DNA of 64,000 bases, taken from Faecalibacterium sp. (GTDB taxonomy: Bacteria > Bacillota > Clostridia > Oscillospirales > Ruminococcaceae). The stretch covers positions 1 to 64,000 of the forward strand of contig JARHYC010000010.1 in the NCBI GenBank assembly GCA_029264955.1, written 5' to 3'. Numbering within the stretch: the first letter of the stretch is position 1; each line of letters opens with the position of its first letter. Under the pieces are notes generated by a model. That model saw only the letters and a list, made by a program, of their open reading frames with translations, was not told the DNA's origin and ran no database searches. The translations under genes and the position numbers were made by a program. Shown in pieces: positions 8,510 through 18,179 of this stretch.

Positions 8510-9850
8510 TTATTCGTCCCAATCGCCGGTATCCAGTTCTAAAATGTCCGCCACATCAGACGGCGATTCCAGCTTTTGCACCCCACGCAGCTTGCGGTTG
8601 ATGGCACGGGTGCGCACACCAATCAGTTTATCCAACTCGTCATCCGTCTGGCGCAAACGCTGCTGCATTTTAGCAAGCCCCTCACTGAACTTGTCAAACT
8701 CGGTTTTCACGGCTGCCAGCACCTGCCAGACCTCATTGGATCGCTTCTGAATGGCCAATGTGCGGAAGCCCATCTGCAAGCTGTTGAGCAGCGCTGCCAT
8801 AGTGCTGGGACCTGCGATGTTCACCTGATAGTCTCGCTGCAACCGCTCCACCAGCCCCATATTGACTACTTCTGCATACAAGCCCTCAAACGGCAGGAAC
8901 ATGATGCCAAAATTCGTGGTATCCGGGGGCGCTACATACTTGGTTCGAATATCCTTTGCCTCGTTGCACACCACCGTTGTCAATGCACGCCGCGCTGCTT
9001 CGATTTCGCCGATGTCACCGGACGCATAAGCATCCTGCAAATGTGCATAGGTATCCCCAGGGAATTTTGCATCAATGGGCAGCCAAACGGTACTGCCATC
9101 CTGACCGGGCATCCGTACTGCATATTCTACGCGCTGGGCGCTGCCGGGAACAGTAGCAATATTGGTTGCATACTGTTCCGGAGCAAGGATTTCTTCCAAA
9201 ATGCTGCCCAGCTGGATTTCTCCTAAAATACCACGGGTTTTGACGCCGGACAGTACCTGCTTCAAACCGCCCACATCCGCAGCCAAATTCTGCATTTCAC
9301 CCAGACCTTTATAGACCTGCTCCAACTGTTTGGAAACCGTTTCAAAGCTCTCGTGCAGTCGCTTTTCCAGCGAGGTTTGCAGCTGCTCATCCACTGTATG
9401 GCGGATTTCATCCAGCTTTTTGTTGTTCTCGGTGCGAATTGCCTCCATGTTGGCATTCAACGCAACACGCATGGCATCCAATTTTTGCTCATTGCCACTT
9501 TCCAGTGTTTTCAGCCGCTGCTCCAATAGCTGCAGCTGTCGCGTCTGGCTGTCGGTCATTTGATGCCCCATATAGCCCACCGAACGCTGTAAGTTTGCGC
9601 CAAGTGCTTTGGTTGCTTCCAAATTGGTCTGGGAAAGCTCGGTACGCATTCGGCTGAGCTTGTTATCCATGGCTTCAGATTGCATCGAAAGCCGACGCTC
9701 TATCTCTTTCGACTGTGCCGTAAAGCGGGCATCTATCCAGTCCTGCATTTCACGGGTCATCCCCTGCTTTTGGGTAAACAGCAGCTTGACCAGAATCAGC
9801 ACCAGCAATATATTTGCGATAATGAGTAAAATCAAAACGGGGGTATCCAT
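8510..9850 (-). CDS. rmuC: RmuC family DNA recombination protein
   Basis: Predicted 446 residues: an N-terminal membrane segment (about 4-23), a long coiled coil of about 150 residues with repeated Gln/Glu/Leu, then the RmuC nuclease-like domain (GILGEIQLGSILEEIL, then the conserved YAVRMPGQ and PIDAKFP block). RmuC limits DNA inversions and rearrangements at repeats in E. coli; the fold is related to PD-(D/E)XK nucleases. AAGGAG precedes the ATG. The transglutaminase-like gene ends 21 bases upstream, so the two are likely cotranscribed. Confidence 0.92.
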   Translation of the reverse strand: MDTPVLILLIIANILLVLILVKLLFTQKQGMTREMQDWIDARFTAQSKEIERRLSMQSEAMDNKLSRMRTELSQTNLEATKALGANLQRSVGYMGHQMTDSQTRQLQLLEQRLKTLESGNEQKLDAMRVALNANMEAIRTENNKKLDEIRHTVDEQLQTSLEKRLHESFETVSKQLEQVYKGLGEMQNLAADVGGLKQVLSGVKTRGILGEIQLGSILEEILAPEQYATNIATVPGSAQRVEYAVRMPGQDGSTVWLPIDAKFPGDTYAHLQDAYASGDIGEIEAARRALTTVVCNEAKDIRTKYVAPPDTTNFGIMFLPFEGLYAEVVNMGLVERLQRDYQVNIAGPSTMAALLNSLQMGFRTLAIQKRSNEVWQVLAAVKTEFDKFSEGLAKMQQRLRQTDDELDKLIGVRTRAINRKLRGVQKLESPSDVADILELDTGDWDE

Positions 9851-9871
9851 AAATCTCCTTTTCTATGCCAG

Positions 9872-11341
9872 TTACAACAGTTCATATTCCAGTGTGGTCA
9901 CGTCGGTATGGTACTCTCTTCCCTTTAAGCCGACACCTTCCAGCTCCATTTCGCCGGTCTGGTTGTCGTATGGGTCTGCACGCCAAGATTCTTTCGGCGG
10001 GGTCAGCGGTGCCTGGAAAACATGGTTTGCTGCAAAGCGACCCGTATCCAGACTGCCGAAATAGTGGCGGCGCAATGCTTCTTCCCCACGGCGTGCTGCG
10101 CTGCCGCCAAACGAGCAATCCGCATACAGCCAGCCCTTGCCTTTCAGCCAGAACATTGCCCAATCGTGGCAGCCAGCCTCTTGCGGTTCTACCGACAGTC
10201 CGCTCTCCCACATGGCAGGAATCCCGGCAATGCGGCACATGGTAATGAAGGTCAATGCCTGCACACCGCAATCACCTCTTCGGCTGTGTGCACAGTTTTC
10301 TGCAATACTTTCCAGAATAAAATACTGAGGCATGAACCGATATTTCACGTTTTGAGTCACATAGTCATAAATGCGGCTTGCTTTCTCTGCATTATCTTCT
10401 GCATCGCCAACCACAGCAGCCGTCAGCGCACGCATGGCAGGCGTAAAACGCACATGAGGCATTTGTTCGCCAAGATAATTTTCCGGTGCAAAACCGCCGT
10501 CTGTCACGTTGGGCAAATCCTGTAAAGACAAGGGATCCACATACTGCGCGGTGCGCACATAGGAAACCACCGCCTCTACCGGGGTATTTTCGGTCAGCTC
10601 GGTCTCCCAGTAGATGGTACGCTGAGGTGCAGTTTCCGGCGCAATGGAAGTTGGCTCTCTCCAAAAGGCTTCCAGCTGAATATCGCTTTGGGACGGGCAA
10701 GCTGCCGGGGCAGGCAGCCACAGCTTGGCGCGCACACTGGTGCGACCTTCCTTTTTTGCCTGCTCCATGGCACGGGCAAAAGCTTCGTCTGAGGCTTTCA
10801 TGGAGAACTTCAGGCGAATCTTTGCCGACTGACTTCCCTTTTGCTGTAATGCCACTGCCTGCTCGCCACGGCGCGCGCGGGAAGCATAATCCGGGCGCAC
10901 ACCGGCACGCAAAGCAAAGTTGTCGTCGGTATAAATCAGCGTTTCCACAAAACGGCGGGCAAAGTGGGGTTCACCGTCCACAAAGCGCCAGTCAATGCGG
11001 TTGTCTGCCACCAGCCCGCGGAATTCTTCCTGCGTCATATCCGGAATACGGCTTTGAATATGCGCCAGCGCTTCTGCTTCATTGCAAGGATACTCGCCGG
11101 GAATGCGTGCCAAAATCTCACGCTGTGCCAACAAGCCTGCACGCCAGCTTTCCGGCAGCTGGGCCATGCAATTTTTTGCTTTGTCAGGGCTTTGACCGCC
11201 ATTCTGGGTCTGGGTCCAGTCTTCTGCCAGCAGACGGTCGATTGCAGCAATCGCCTGCGTGCAGTACCCTGCTGCTTTCAGCCGTGCAATATCCTCCGGC
11301 AGCGGCGTATCCAAATGCCGCAATGTATCATTCCAGTTCAT
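9872..11341 (-). CDS. transglutaminase-like cysteine peptidase-fold protein
   Basis: Predicted 489 residues. The C-terminal half holds a transglutaminase-like core with Cys358 (RRGDCGVQA), His392 (CHDWAMFW) and Asp408 (WLYADCSFGG), the usual catalytic order. The N-terminal region is unlike any domain I recognise. No signal peptide is seen, so it may be cytoplasmic. An earlier in-frame ATG exists at 11362, but GGAGGA lies inside that stretch 8 bases before the ATG at 11341, which is therefore preferred. It is probably the first gene of an operon with rmuC. Substrate unknown; peptidase activity is as likely as cross-linking. Confidence 0.78.
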   Translation of the reverse strand: MNWNDTLRHLDTPLPEDIARLKAAGYCTQAIAAIDRLLAEDWTQTQNGGQSPDKAKNCMAQLPESWRAGLLAQREILARIPGEYPCNEAEALAHIQSRIPDMTQEEFRGLVADNRIDWRFVDGEPHFARRFVETLIYTDDNFALRAGVRPDYASRARRGEQAVALQQKGSQSAKIRLKFSMKASDEAFARAMEQAKKEGRTSVRAKLWLPAPAACPSQSDIQLEAFWREPTSIAPETAPQRTIYWETELTENTPVEAVVSYVRTAQYVDPLSLQDLPNVTDGGFAPENYLGEQMPHVRFTPAMRALTAAVVGDAEDNAEKASRIYDYVTQNVKYRFMPQYFILESIAENCAHSRRGDCGVQALTFITMCRIAGIPAMWESGLSVEPQEAGCHDWAMFWLKGKGWLYADCSFGGSAARRGEEALRRHYFGSLDTGRFAANHVFQAPLTPPKESWRADPYDNQTGEMELEGVGLKGREYHTDVTTLEYELL

Positions 11342-11415
11342 ACGCTTTTCCTCCGAATCCATCTATTTTGTACAGTATACCGCGAACCCGCACATTTGAA
11401 AAGCAATCTGCCGCT

Positions 11416-11444
11416 TTTACTTTTCAAAAGATTCATGTTATACT
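11416..11444 (+). promoter_or_regulatory. putative promoter of the PHP phosphatase gene
   Basis: TTTACT and TATACT with a 17-base spacer lie 37 bases before the start codon. A similar minus-strand TTTTCA/TATACT pair in the same gap could serve the divergent transglutaminase gene. Confidence 0.45.
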
Positions 11445-11480
11445 TTCTTATCATCCACCCATCCATAACAGGAGGTCTAT

Positions 11481-12281
11481 ATGGCAGTTTTAGCAAATTA
11501 TCACACCCACACACCCCGTTGTATGCACGCAACCGGCAGCGAGGAGACCTATGTGCAAACCGCTATCGCACAGGGGTATCAGGTTTTGGGCTTTTCGGAT
11601 CACACACCTTGGCCCTTTCCGGAATACGAAAGCTACTGCCGCATGACAGTGGATCAGCTGCCGGAATATGTTGCTGCGGTACGGGAATTGCAGCAAAAAT
11701 ATGCCGGCGACATTAAAATCTATCTGGGGCTGGAAGCGGAATATGCGCCCGCTTACATGGATTGGCTACGGGATGCAAAAAAAGAATTTGGTCTGGATTA
11801 TCTGATTTTCGGCAATCACTTTTGCAACAGCGAAGAAAGCGGCATTTACTTTGGCAAGGAAGACCCAGAACCGCTGATTGATGCCTATGTGGAACACGCA
11901 ATCAAAGCAATGGAGAGCGGTCTGTACAACTACATGGCGCACCCTGACTTGTTTTTGAATCGCGCCAGCCAGATGAGCGAAAAAGCCGAAAAAGCGTTGC
12001 GCCAGATTTGCGAAGCTGCGGTAAAATACAATATGCCGTTGGAGTATAATATGCTGGGCGAAAGCCGCCGCATCCAGGAAAAGCGTGCAGAAAACGGCCT
12101 TTGCGGCTACACCTACCCCGGGTTCTGGAAGATTGCTGCTGAATATCCGATTCGTGCGATTGTCGGTTGTGATGCACATAATCCCACTGAGCTGTGCTGT
12201 GTACCCCGACAAACTGCGGTACGCAGCGAACTGCGCAGCATGGGTATTCAGGTTTTGGATACGCTGCCTGGCTTAGACTGA
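11481..12281 (+). CDS. PHP-domain phosphatase, histidinol-phosphatase (HisJ/HisK) family
   Basis: Predicted 266 residues forming one PHP domain. Metal ligands are visible as YHTHTP at about 8-13, SDHTPWP at about 39-45, a Glu in GLEAEY, a late HPDLF and a C-terminal GCDAHNP. The closest named function is L-histidinol-phosphate phosphatase, the penultimate step of histidine synthesis, but no other his gene is near, so another phosphoester is possible. AGGAGG lies 8 bases before the ATG. Confidence 0.83.
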   Translation: MAVLANYHTHTPRCMHATGSEETYVQTAIAQGYQVLGFSDHTPWPFPEYESYCRMTVDQLPEYVAAVRELQQKYAGDIKIYLGLEAEYAPAYMDWLRDAKKEFGLDYLIFGNHFCNSEESGIYFGKEDPEPLIDAYVEHAIKAMESGLYNYMAHPDLFLNRASQMSEKAEKALRQICEAAVKYNMPLEYNMLGESRRIQEKRAENGLCGYTYPGFWKIAAEYPIRAIVGCDAHNPTELCCVPRQTAVRSELRSMGIQVLDTLPGLD

Positions 12282-12313
12282 TTTCGTCTACACCTTACCA
12301 GCTTTTACAAATA

Positions 12314-12360
12314 AAAATCCCTCCATGTGACGAGTAAATCACATCGAGGGATTTCTTTTT
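12314..12360. terminator. bidirectional terminator
   Basis: AAATCCCTC and GAGGGATTT enclose a second GTGA/TCAC pairing and end in TCTTTTT, between convergent genes. Confidence 0.8.
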
Positions 12361-12402
12361 ACGATTGTTCTATGCCGCACGGCATCTGCACGAACTGAGC
12401 GG

Positions 12403-13839
12403 TCACCGCTTCCAAATCAGCTTACCTTGAACGGTAACAGAATCCAGTTCCCGAATATCCAACGGTTCATCGAAGTAATATTTACAGGAAATTTGATCCT
12501 CTTCCACATCCATGTCAGACTGTACCGAAGTAATTGCAGAGCTGGTAATTGCAGCGCTAGTAATTGCGGAGCTAAAGCGCTCGATCACAGTACCATCTTT
12601 GAGATACAGACAAATACCCGGTATCAGGGAATTTTCCAGCAAAGCACCATCGCCGACAGCTTCTACGCCAAAGGGCGAAATCGCTACCGAACGCAGTGTC
12701 CAGCCATTCATACTTTCATTGCAGGAAGCAAAAACTGTCGCCTGCTTTTCATCCGGCACGTTAAAGGTCACATTCCAGTTACCGGTAATGCAATGTTGAT
12801 AGGTCGAAGTCGTATACCACAGCGAGAGCGCATCCAAATCCGCATCTTCGGGCAAAGACATCACGTACTCAACCGTTTCCGTTGGGCAGTTACTGGCAGG
12901 ATTTTGATTTTCCAGTGCTGTACCCACATTCAACTGGGCAACGTCTTCTGGAATTTGCTCGCCCTTTTCGTTAAACAAAGCCAGCGAAAAGGCATCATAC
13001 CACTGATCCGGGTCACGACGTGCCAAAACGTGCAATGCACCATCCACAATGCCAGCATTTTGGAAATTCATAAATGGGATATTATCGTCCACATAACTTC
13101 CATATACTTTTAGGCATTGTACCATATTCAAATTTATCAGGCCATTGAGTTTCCCGCTGCCGATTTCACAAGAAGAACTTTGCAGCGGCATGGTGCCCGA
13201 CATATTCGGCTGCGGGTTCCAGCGCTGAATCGCGCCAACTGTGATTCCCGTATCGGTATAGGGCTGCACCTCTGCACCCGACAGAATCGTACGAACCGAA
13301 ATAGTTACTTTACCGCCAACCGCCTGTACAGGGTCACGAAGACCTTGCACCCGAACCACTACGGAGCCATCTTCCTGCGGCATCGGCTCCCCAGTAATGA
13401 CAAACGGTTCGCCATCAATTAGGATATCGCTCAGTTCCATCGTTTGATCCAAACGATTTTTGCCGGTGGTATCGGTAAACGAAAGGTAACTGATAATTGT
13501 GTTATCATCATGCATGGAAGCCAACACTTCCATCGAAATGCCATTATTTGCAGACTGCACGCTCACAGGAGATAAATAGCGCAGCGTCTGTCTACTGAGC
13601 TTACTCAGCTTATCCGATAGCGCAGGCGACGCCAACACTGCCATCGACGTAGTAAAACAAAACGCAGCGGCCGCTGCAACTGCCAGCACCCGGCGAAAAA
13701 CGAACATCCGATGCCGTTTTTTATTGCGCCCCGAAGCCATTGCAACCTGTACCATGCGCTGTTTTTCCCACTGAGAAAGAGAGATATTAGATACAACCGG
13801 ATCTAGTGCTGCGTGAACGGCTTTTTCAGTAATGTTCAC
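12403..13839 (-). CDS. DUF4179 membrane protein, probable anti-sigma partner
   Basis: Predicted 478 residues. About 45 cytoplasmic residues (SQWEKQRM...KKRHRMF) precede one membrane segment (about 48-68) and a large outside domain, the layout of DUF4179 proteins encoded next to ECF-type sigma factors. It would hold the sigma factor at the membrane until a signal arrives; this role is inferred from position. The start is GTG at 13839, with GGAGGG 8 bases upstream; the gene overlaps the end of the sigma gene by 14 bases, so the two are translationally coupled. A three-unit repeat near the C-terminus encodes repeated AITS. Confidence 0.78.
   Translation of the reverse strand: MNITEKAVHAALDPVVSNISLSQWEKQRMVQVAMASGRNKKRHRMFVFRRVLAVAAAAAFCFTTSMAVLASPALSDKLSKLSRQTLRYLSPVSVQSANNGISMEVLASMHDDNTIISYLSFTDTTGKNRLDQTMELSDILIDGEPFVITGEPMPQEDGSVVVRVQGLRDPVQAVGGKVTISVRTILSGAEVQPYTDTGITVGAIQRWNPQPNMSGTMPLQSSSCEIGSGKLNGLINLNMVQCLKVYGSYVDDNIPFMNFQNAGIVDGALHVLARRDPDQWYDAFSLALFNEKGEQIPEDVAQLNVGTALENQNPASNCPTETVEYVMSLPEDADLDALSLWYTTSTYQHCITGNWNVTFNVPDEKQATVFASCNESMNGWTLRSVAISPFGVEAVGDGALLENSLIPGICLYLKDGTVIERFSSAITSAAITSSAITSVQSDMDVEEDQISCKYYFDEPLDIRELDSVTVQGKLIWKR
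12530..12574 (-). repeat. three 15-bp tandem repeats inside the DUF4179 gene
   Basis: Units at 12530, 12545 and 12560 share the core GTAATTGC(A/G)GMGCT(A/G) on the plus strand and encode SAITS/AITSS-type residues. The expansion is in frame. Confidence 0.85.
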
Positions 13840-14320
13840 GTGATACTCCCTCCAATCGCTTCTCCAAATATGCATACGAACGCTTCAATCGAATACTGAC
13901 TGTGGGCTGCGGAATCCCCAATACTTTGGCGATTTCGCCCACCGTCAATCCTTCATAATACCGCAAAAGAATCACTTCTCGGTATTTTATGGGTAGACTA
14001 AATACAGCCTCCCGCAATGCACCACTTTCCTTGTAAGTGTCATCGTAGAAAGCCCCTTCCGGCAAATCCTCTATCAGGTTTACATTGCGCGTCCACCCGC
14101 TCTTGAGATAGTCTTTACAGGTGTTGGTCAGCACACGCATTACAAATGTTTTGCAAATGCGCTGCTTGTCCGCTGCGCGATAAATCTTGATAAAGGAATC
14201 CTGCACTGCGTCTTCTGCCTGCTCTTTCTGGCCCAGATACAGAAATGCTACTTTCAGCATTTCATCGCCGTACTGTTCCACGAGCGAAGTCATTTCTTCA
14301 CACGTCAGGGTCTCTGTCAC
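13826..14320 (-). CDS. RNA polymerase sigma factor, ECF-like
   Basis: Predicted 164 residues. Region 2 appears as a DEMLKVAFLYLG helix followed by AEDAVQDSFIKIY, and region 4 as the HTH EGLTVGEIAKVLGIPQPTVSIRLKR near the C-terminus, the two-domain build of ECF sigma factors. It would direct RNA polymerase to an alternative promoter set. Start is GTG with a weak AGGA site. The following DUF4179 gene overlaps it. The ABC transporter genes lie 74 bases upstream on the same strand and may belong to the same transcript or regulon. Confidence 0.88.
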   Translation of the reverse strand: MTETLTCEEMTSLVEQYGDEMLKVAFLYLGQKEQAEDAVQDSFIKIYRAADKQRICKTFVMRVLTNTCKDYLKSGWTRNVNLIEDLPEGAFYDDTYKESGALREAVFSLPIKYREVILLRYYEGLTVGEIAKVLGIPQPTVSIRLKRSYAYLEKRLEGVSREHY

Positions 14321-14394
14321 TTTATCCTACCACTTGTCATCGGCAGACAGTCGCCGCCGATGCCGAAACATTCTGTCCCTTTCCTTTTTTTGCT

Positions 14395-15795
14395 TTAGTC
14401 GTGCCGGATTGCTTCCAGGGCACTGATTTTTACAGCGCGGCTTGCCGGCGCAATACCGGAAAGCACACCAACCAGCGTTGCAAACGCCAGTGCCGCGAAA
14501 ATCAACCACATGGGCACGATAGAAATTTCGCCACCGACTTCACCCCAAGTGCCCATCATCTGGCTCAACCACGACATATCCACTTGCTGGCCGAAGAAGT
14601 TCATAATTATGGTCAAATGGTTCAGCACAAAGCTGATACACAAGCTAACAACTACGCCTACTACGCCGCCAATGAAACCAATGAAACCGCTCTCCAGCAG
14701 GAACATGGAATGAATCTGCCACAGCTCGCAGCCCAGCACTTTCATGATACCGATTTCTCTGGTGCGCTCATAAATCGCCATCGTCATGGTATTCATGATA
14801 TTCAGTGCAGCAACCAGTAGGCTGATTGCTGCCAAACCGCCCAGAATCATCTGGCTCTTGGCCACACTGCCCTGCATTTCTTCACGCTGTTGCTGCATAG
14901 AATGTACTTCCTCAAAGCCTAGACCTCGGATTGCCTCCTCTACAGCGACAACATTGTCAATATCATCAACCTTAACATACACTTCCGGGTAGCCTTTGTT
15001 CTTTTGATTATTTGCGTTAACTTTATTGAGCTTACGATATTCTGCAATCAGCTTTTGCACGTCCTGCAGGTTCATGATAACGCCGGCTTCGGTAAAATAG
15101 CCCTTGGAGTAATCTTTCTCTAATATACCGACTACCTTTAGCTTATATCGCTTGATTTCTTTGCCTTCTTCATTATTAAAGAATAGACTGATTTCTTCAT
15201 TTTCGATATCGAAGAACGGACCAACTGGGTTGCCGTTGGCGTCTGTCTGCCCCTCAAACCGCTGATACTTAGGGCTTTCAGGCTTGCGTTTGTTATCATG
15301 GAACTCATAAATGAAATTTGGGCCAACCAAAACAGGGATTGTATTTTTACCATAATTGGTGTTCGGATCAATCCAACTGCCGCTTTGCAGCCGGAACCCC
15401 ATTGGCTCCATCGCTTCGGATTCAATACCGATCATACTCCAAGCATTTGCGCCATACCGATCATTTTTACCGGCGGCATATTGCGCCTGTAACTCGTATG
15501 CATCATAATATGGGGTCGCTGCCAAAACATGGTCCAACCCACGGATTTGCCGTAGCATTGTTTCGTCCATTGTAGGTGCTTCTGGACCGGCACCATAGTT
15601 AAAAACTTGAATTTGTGTCAGATCGCCGTAGCTTTCCAGCATTGCGTCGGTCTGCTTATTCATTGCAATACCCAGACTGATCATGACCACAATGGCGCAG
15701 GTGCCTACCACGACACCAATGACAGTAAGGGCAGTTCTGCCCTTACGACGGCGCAGATTGTCCGTAGACAATCGGATCAGATCAGAAATCTTCAT
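14395..15795 (-). CDS. ABC transporter permease, MacB/FtsX type
   Basis: Predicted 466 residues: one N-terminal membrane segment (RTALTVIGVVVGTCAIVVMISLG), a large outside MacB-periplasmic-core-like domain of about 240 residues, then three membrane segments in the last 150 residues (starting MILGGLAAISLLVAALN). This is the mechanotransmission layout of MacB/LolCE-type transporters. Its ATG overlaps the end of the surface-protein gene by 14 bases, with GAGGAAA just before it. It works with the ATPase two genes upstream. The cargo is unknown. Confidence 0.87.
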   Translation of the reverse strand: MKISDLIRLSTDNLRRRKGRTALTVIGVVVGTCAIVVMISLGIAMNKQTDAMLESYGDLTQIQVFNYGAGPEAPTMDETMLRQIRGLDHVLAATPYYDAYELQAQYAAGKNDRYGANAWSMIGIESEAMEPMGFRLQSGSWIDPNTNYGKNTIPVLVGPNFIYEFHDNKRKPESPKYQRFEGQTDANGNPVGPFFDIENEEISLFFNNEEGKEIKRYKLKVVGILEKDYSKGYFTEAGVIMNLQDVQKLIAEYRKLNKVNANNQKNKGYPEVYVKVDDIDNVVAVEEAIRGLGFEEVHSMQQQREEMQGSVAKSQMILGGLAAISLLVAALNIMNTMTMAIYERTREIGIMKVLGCELWQIHSMFLLESGFIGFIGGVVGVVVSLCISFVLNHLTIIMNFFGQQVDMSWLSQMMGTWGEVGGEISIVPMWLIFAALAFATLVGVLSGIAPASRAVKISALEAIRHD

Positions 15796-17278
15796 CGCTT
15801 TCCTCCTGGGCTGCCTTCTTCTTTGCAGCGCGCTTACGCAGGACTACTACGACTGCTGCCACAGCACCTGCTGCAACCACAACGATCAGAACGATCTGCC
15901 AAGGTGCCAGACCGCCATTGCCCGTGGGCTCTCCATCCACAGGGAAATCCGGGTCCATCATGCTGGGGTCATCCATCCCACCCATTGGCCCAGACATATT
16001 TTCGACCGGAATCGAAATCTGTTCGGTTCGTGTAACAATTTCGCCGGAGGGTGCTTCGTAGCTAATGGTAATGGTGCCCTCAATCTTGCCAGCATCCACA
16101 GCACTCAAATCCAGGTCTGCGCTCTCCTCCGAGCCGGGAGCCACATTGCCCACATAGTTGTTCTGGGTAGACTGCTGCAAATTGGTACCTGTCAGCTGCA
16201 CAGTTACATTGTTAATGGGGTTTTTGCCCTTATTGACAAAATAGACCGTAGCAACGTTATCTTCGCCAACATACATCGTATCCGGCTTTTCAATACGGCT
16301 GACTTCAAAGCGGTCAGGCTGGCGTACGGGAACTGAAACCGTTGTGGGGGTACCTGCATTGCCGGCGCCACTTACTGTAACAGCTACCGTGCTTACACCA
16401 CCGGTAAAATCGGGCAATGCACGCATGGGGAAAGAAACTGACTTAGACTGGCCAGGCTTCATTGTACCGATGTAGTTAGTGCTGCTGCCGCTGCTAACCA
16501 CCAAACCCTCAGCAGGAGCAACGCTGACTACCACGTCATCCACGTTCTTTTTACCGGAAGAGGTTGCATACACCGTCAAGCTCAGGGTAAATTCATCGCC
16601 TGCATTCACCACATCTGCACCGATAGAGCTGGACTTTACAATCAAGCCGGGTGCCGATGCTTCGCCGCCTTCACCTGCACCGCCTTCGGGTTCCGGCGTA
16701 GCAGCTGGGTACAGCTCGCGAATATTTTCACCGATGGTCAGTTCGGGGAAGCCTTCCTGAGAACTGCTGATAGTTGCTTCAAAGCGAGTGTTATTGGTAT
16801 TCGTGTACTTCAAACCGCTGACGCGCAGAATATGCTTGCCAATGGTTTCCACATGAAGGTCCTGTGCGCTGAATGCGCCATTATCCTTCAGGCGAATGGA
16901 CAGATCCGGCCAAGTTGCCATATCCGGAACAGCCTGCACATTGCTGTTACTAAAGTTAAAGAAGAAATCTACCGTCAGATTCGAAGTATCCAGTGCAGTA
17001 CCACCAATCGGAAAAGAGTGAGCCGTCAACGTACCCCAAGTACCATCCCACTTATCCTGCGGAGATGGCGTGGGTTCCGGAGTCGGTTCCGGGGTCGGCG
17101 TTGCAGTCCCCTCCCCACCTTCCGGTGTCTGGGTTTCTGCTAAAACTTTTGCCGAAGGTGCCGGAGTAGCAAACAGCTCAGGTGCATCCTTCGTTTCTGC
17201 AGCCAGCGCTGCCTGCGGCAAAACCATTGCAAAGGCAAGGGTTGCCGCCAAAACAACAATACGTTTTTTCAGTTTCAT
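15782..17278 (-). CDS. exported membrane-anchored protein with CARDB-like domains
   Basis: Predicted 498 residues. Signal peptide 1-27 (cleavage after ALA), then a Pro/Glu/Thr linker of TPTPEP type at about 59-73, beta-rich domains with repeats such as VVNAGDEFTLSLTVY and VYFVNKGKNPINNV that look like CARDB/alpha-galactosidase-NEW3 folds, and one C-terminal membrane helix (about 457-480) with a Lys-rich then acidic tail. The start at 17278 follows AAGGAAAGG; an upstream in-frame ATG at 17359 lies inside the ATPase gene and is rejected. Lying between ATPase and permease, it is probably an accessory part of that transporter; this is inference. Confidence 0.75.
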   Translation of the reverse strand: MKLKKRIVVLAATLAFAMVLPQAALAAETKDAPELFATPAPSAKVLAETQTPEGGEGTATPTPEPTPEPTPSPQDKWDGTWGTLTAHSFPIGGTALDTSNLTVDFFFNFSNSNVQAVPDMATWPDLSIRLKDNGAFSAQDLHVETIGKHILRVSGLKYTNTNNTRFEATISSSQEGFPELTIGENIRELYPAATPEPEGGAGEGGEASAPGLIVKSSSIGADVVNAGDEFTLSLTVYATSSGKKNVDDVVVSVAPAEGLVVSSGSSTNYIGTMKPGQSKSVSFPMRALPDFTGGVSTVAVTVSGAGNAGTPTTVSVPVRQPDRFEVSRIEKPDTMYVGEDNVATVYFVNKGKNPINNVTVQLTGTNLQQSTQNNYVGNVAPGSEESADLDLSAVDAGKIEGTITISYEAPSGEIVTRTEQISIPVENMSGPMGGMDDPSMMDPDFPVDGEPTGNGGLAPWQIVLIVVVAAGAVAAVVVVLRKRAAKKKAAQEESDEDF

Positions 17279-17294
17279 CTGTATGTACCTTTCC

Positions 17295-18059
17295 TTATTT
17301 CTCTTGCGCTGCGGCCGTGTGTTCCTCCAGTTCGGCAAACAACTCGGCGCGTACTGCATTTTTCTGTTCGGCGGTTTGTGTCACATTGCTTTGGATCTTA
17401 CCATCCAAAAGAGTAATGATTCGATCTGCTACACCAGCTAGCTCTGGCTCGTGCGTGACCATAATAAAGGTGATCTGATGTTTTTCTGCTAGGTCCAACA
17501 TCTTTTTCAAGACCTGCCGTGTGGTAGCGGTATCAAGGTTGCCCGTAGGTTCGTCCGCAAAAATAACATTTGGATGTGTTACAAATGCACGCGCGATACC
17601 TACGCGCTGCTGCTGGCCGCCGGACATCTCTGTGGGGCGATGATGTTCACGGCCTTTCAACCCCATTGCAGATAGCGCAGACTTTGCGATTTTTTCGCGC
17701 TGGTCTTTCGCCATTCCTTTGAACATCAGCGGCAAAGCTACATTTTCTACTGCGTCCATATTCGGCAACAAGTTATAGCTTTGGAAAATAAAACCCAAGT
17801 GATCCTGACGGAACCTTGCCAACTGGCTTTCTGTCATAGCAGAAATATTTTGTCCTGCAATAATAACTTCACCCTTGGTAGGCTTCTCTAAACCAGCCAG
17901 CTGATTCAGCAAAGTAGATTTACCGCTACCAGACTGGCCAACAATACAGCAGATTTCACCTTTTTGAATTTCAATATCAATATGGCCCAGCGCTACAACG
18001 CGTTCTTTACCAACACGATATACTTTCCGTAAGCCTTTGGTTTGTATCATAGGAGCCAT
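17295..18059 (-). CDS. ABC transporter ATP-binding protein, LolD/MacB family
   Basis: Predicted 254 residues, one complete ABC ATPase: Walker [10 protein letters not shown] at 41-49, Q-loop in [11 protein letters not shown], signature MSGGQQQR, Walker [10 protein letters not shown] and a switch His in MVTHEPEL. The [15 protein letters not shown] stretch is typical of the LolD/MacB subgroup, which powers mechanotransmission permeases rather than classical import. GGAGG precedes the ATG. It heads the operon ATPase, surface protein, permease. Confidence 0.93.
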   Translation of the reverse strand: MAPMIQTKGLRKVYRVGKERVVALGHIDIEIQKGEICCIVGQSGSGKSTLLNQLAGLEKPTKGEVIIAGQNISAMTESQLARFRQDHLGFIFQSYNLLPNMDAVENVALPLMFKGMAKDQREKIAKSALSAMGLKGREHHRPTEMSGGQQQRVGIARAFVTHPNVIFADEPTGNLDTATTRQVLKKMLDLAEKHQITFIMVTHEPELAGVADRIITLLDGKIQSNVTQTAEQKNAVRAELFAELEEHTAAAQEK

Positions 18060-18141
18060 ATCTCAGCCTCCTTTCTTTTCTGACCTATAAAATTCCATAT
18101 TTAATATACGAGTCCAGCTATCTACATATTTCATTTTTTGT

Positions 18142-18178
18142 AAAAAAAGGGGCAATCTTTTCAGATTGCCCCTTTTTT
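18142..18178 (-). terminator. terminator ending the long ftsH-side operon
   Basis: A perfect AAAAAAGGGGCAATCT / AGATTGCCCCTTTTTT hairpin lies directly after the zinc-ribbon protein gene and before the ABC operon. Confidence 0.88.
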
Positions 18179-18179
18179 C

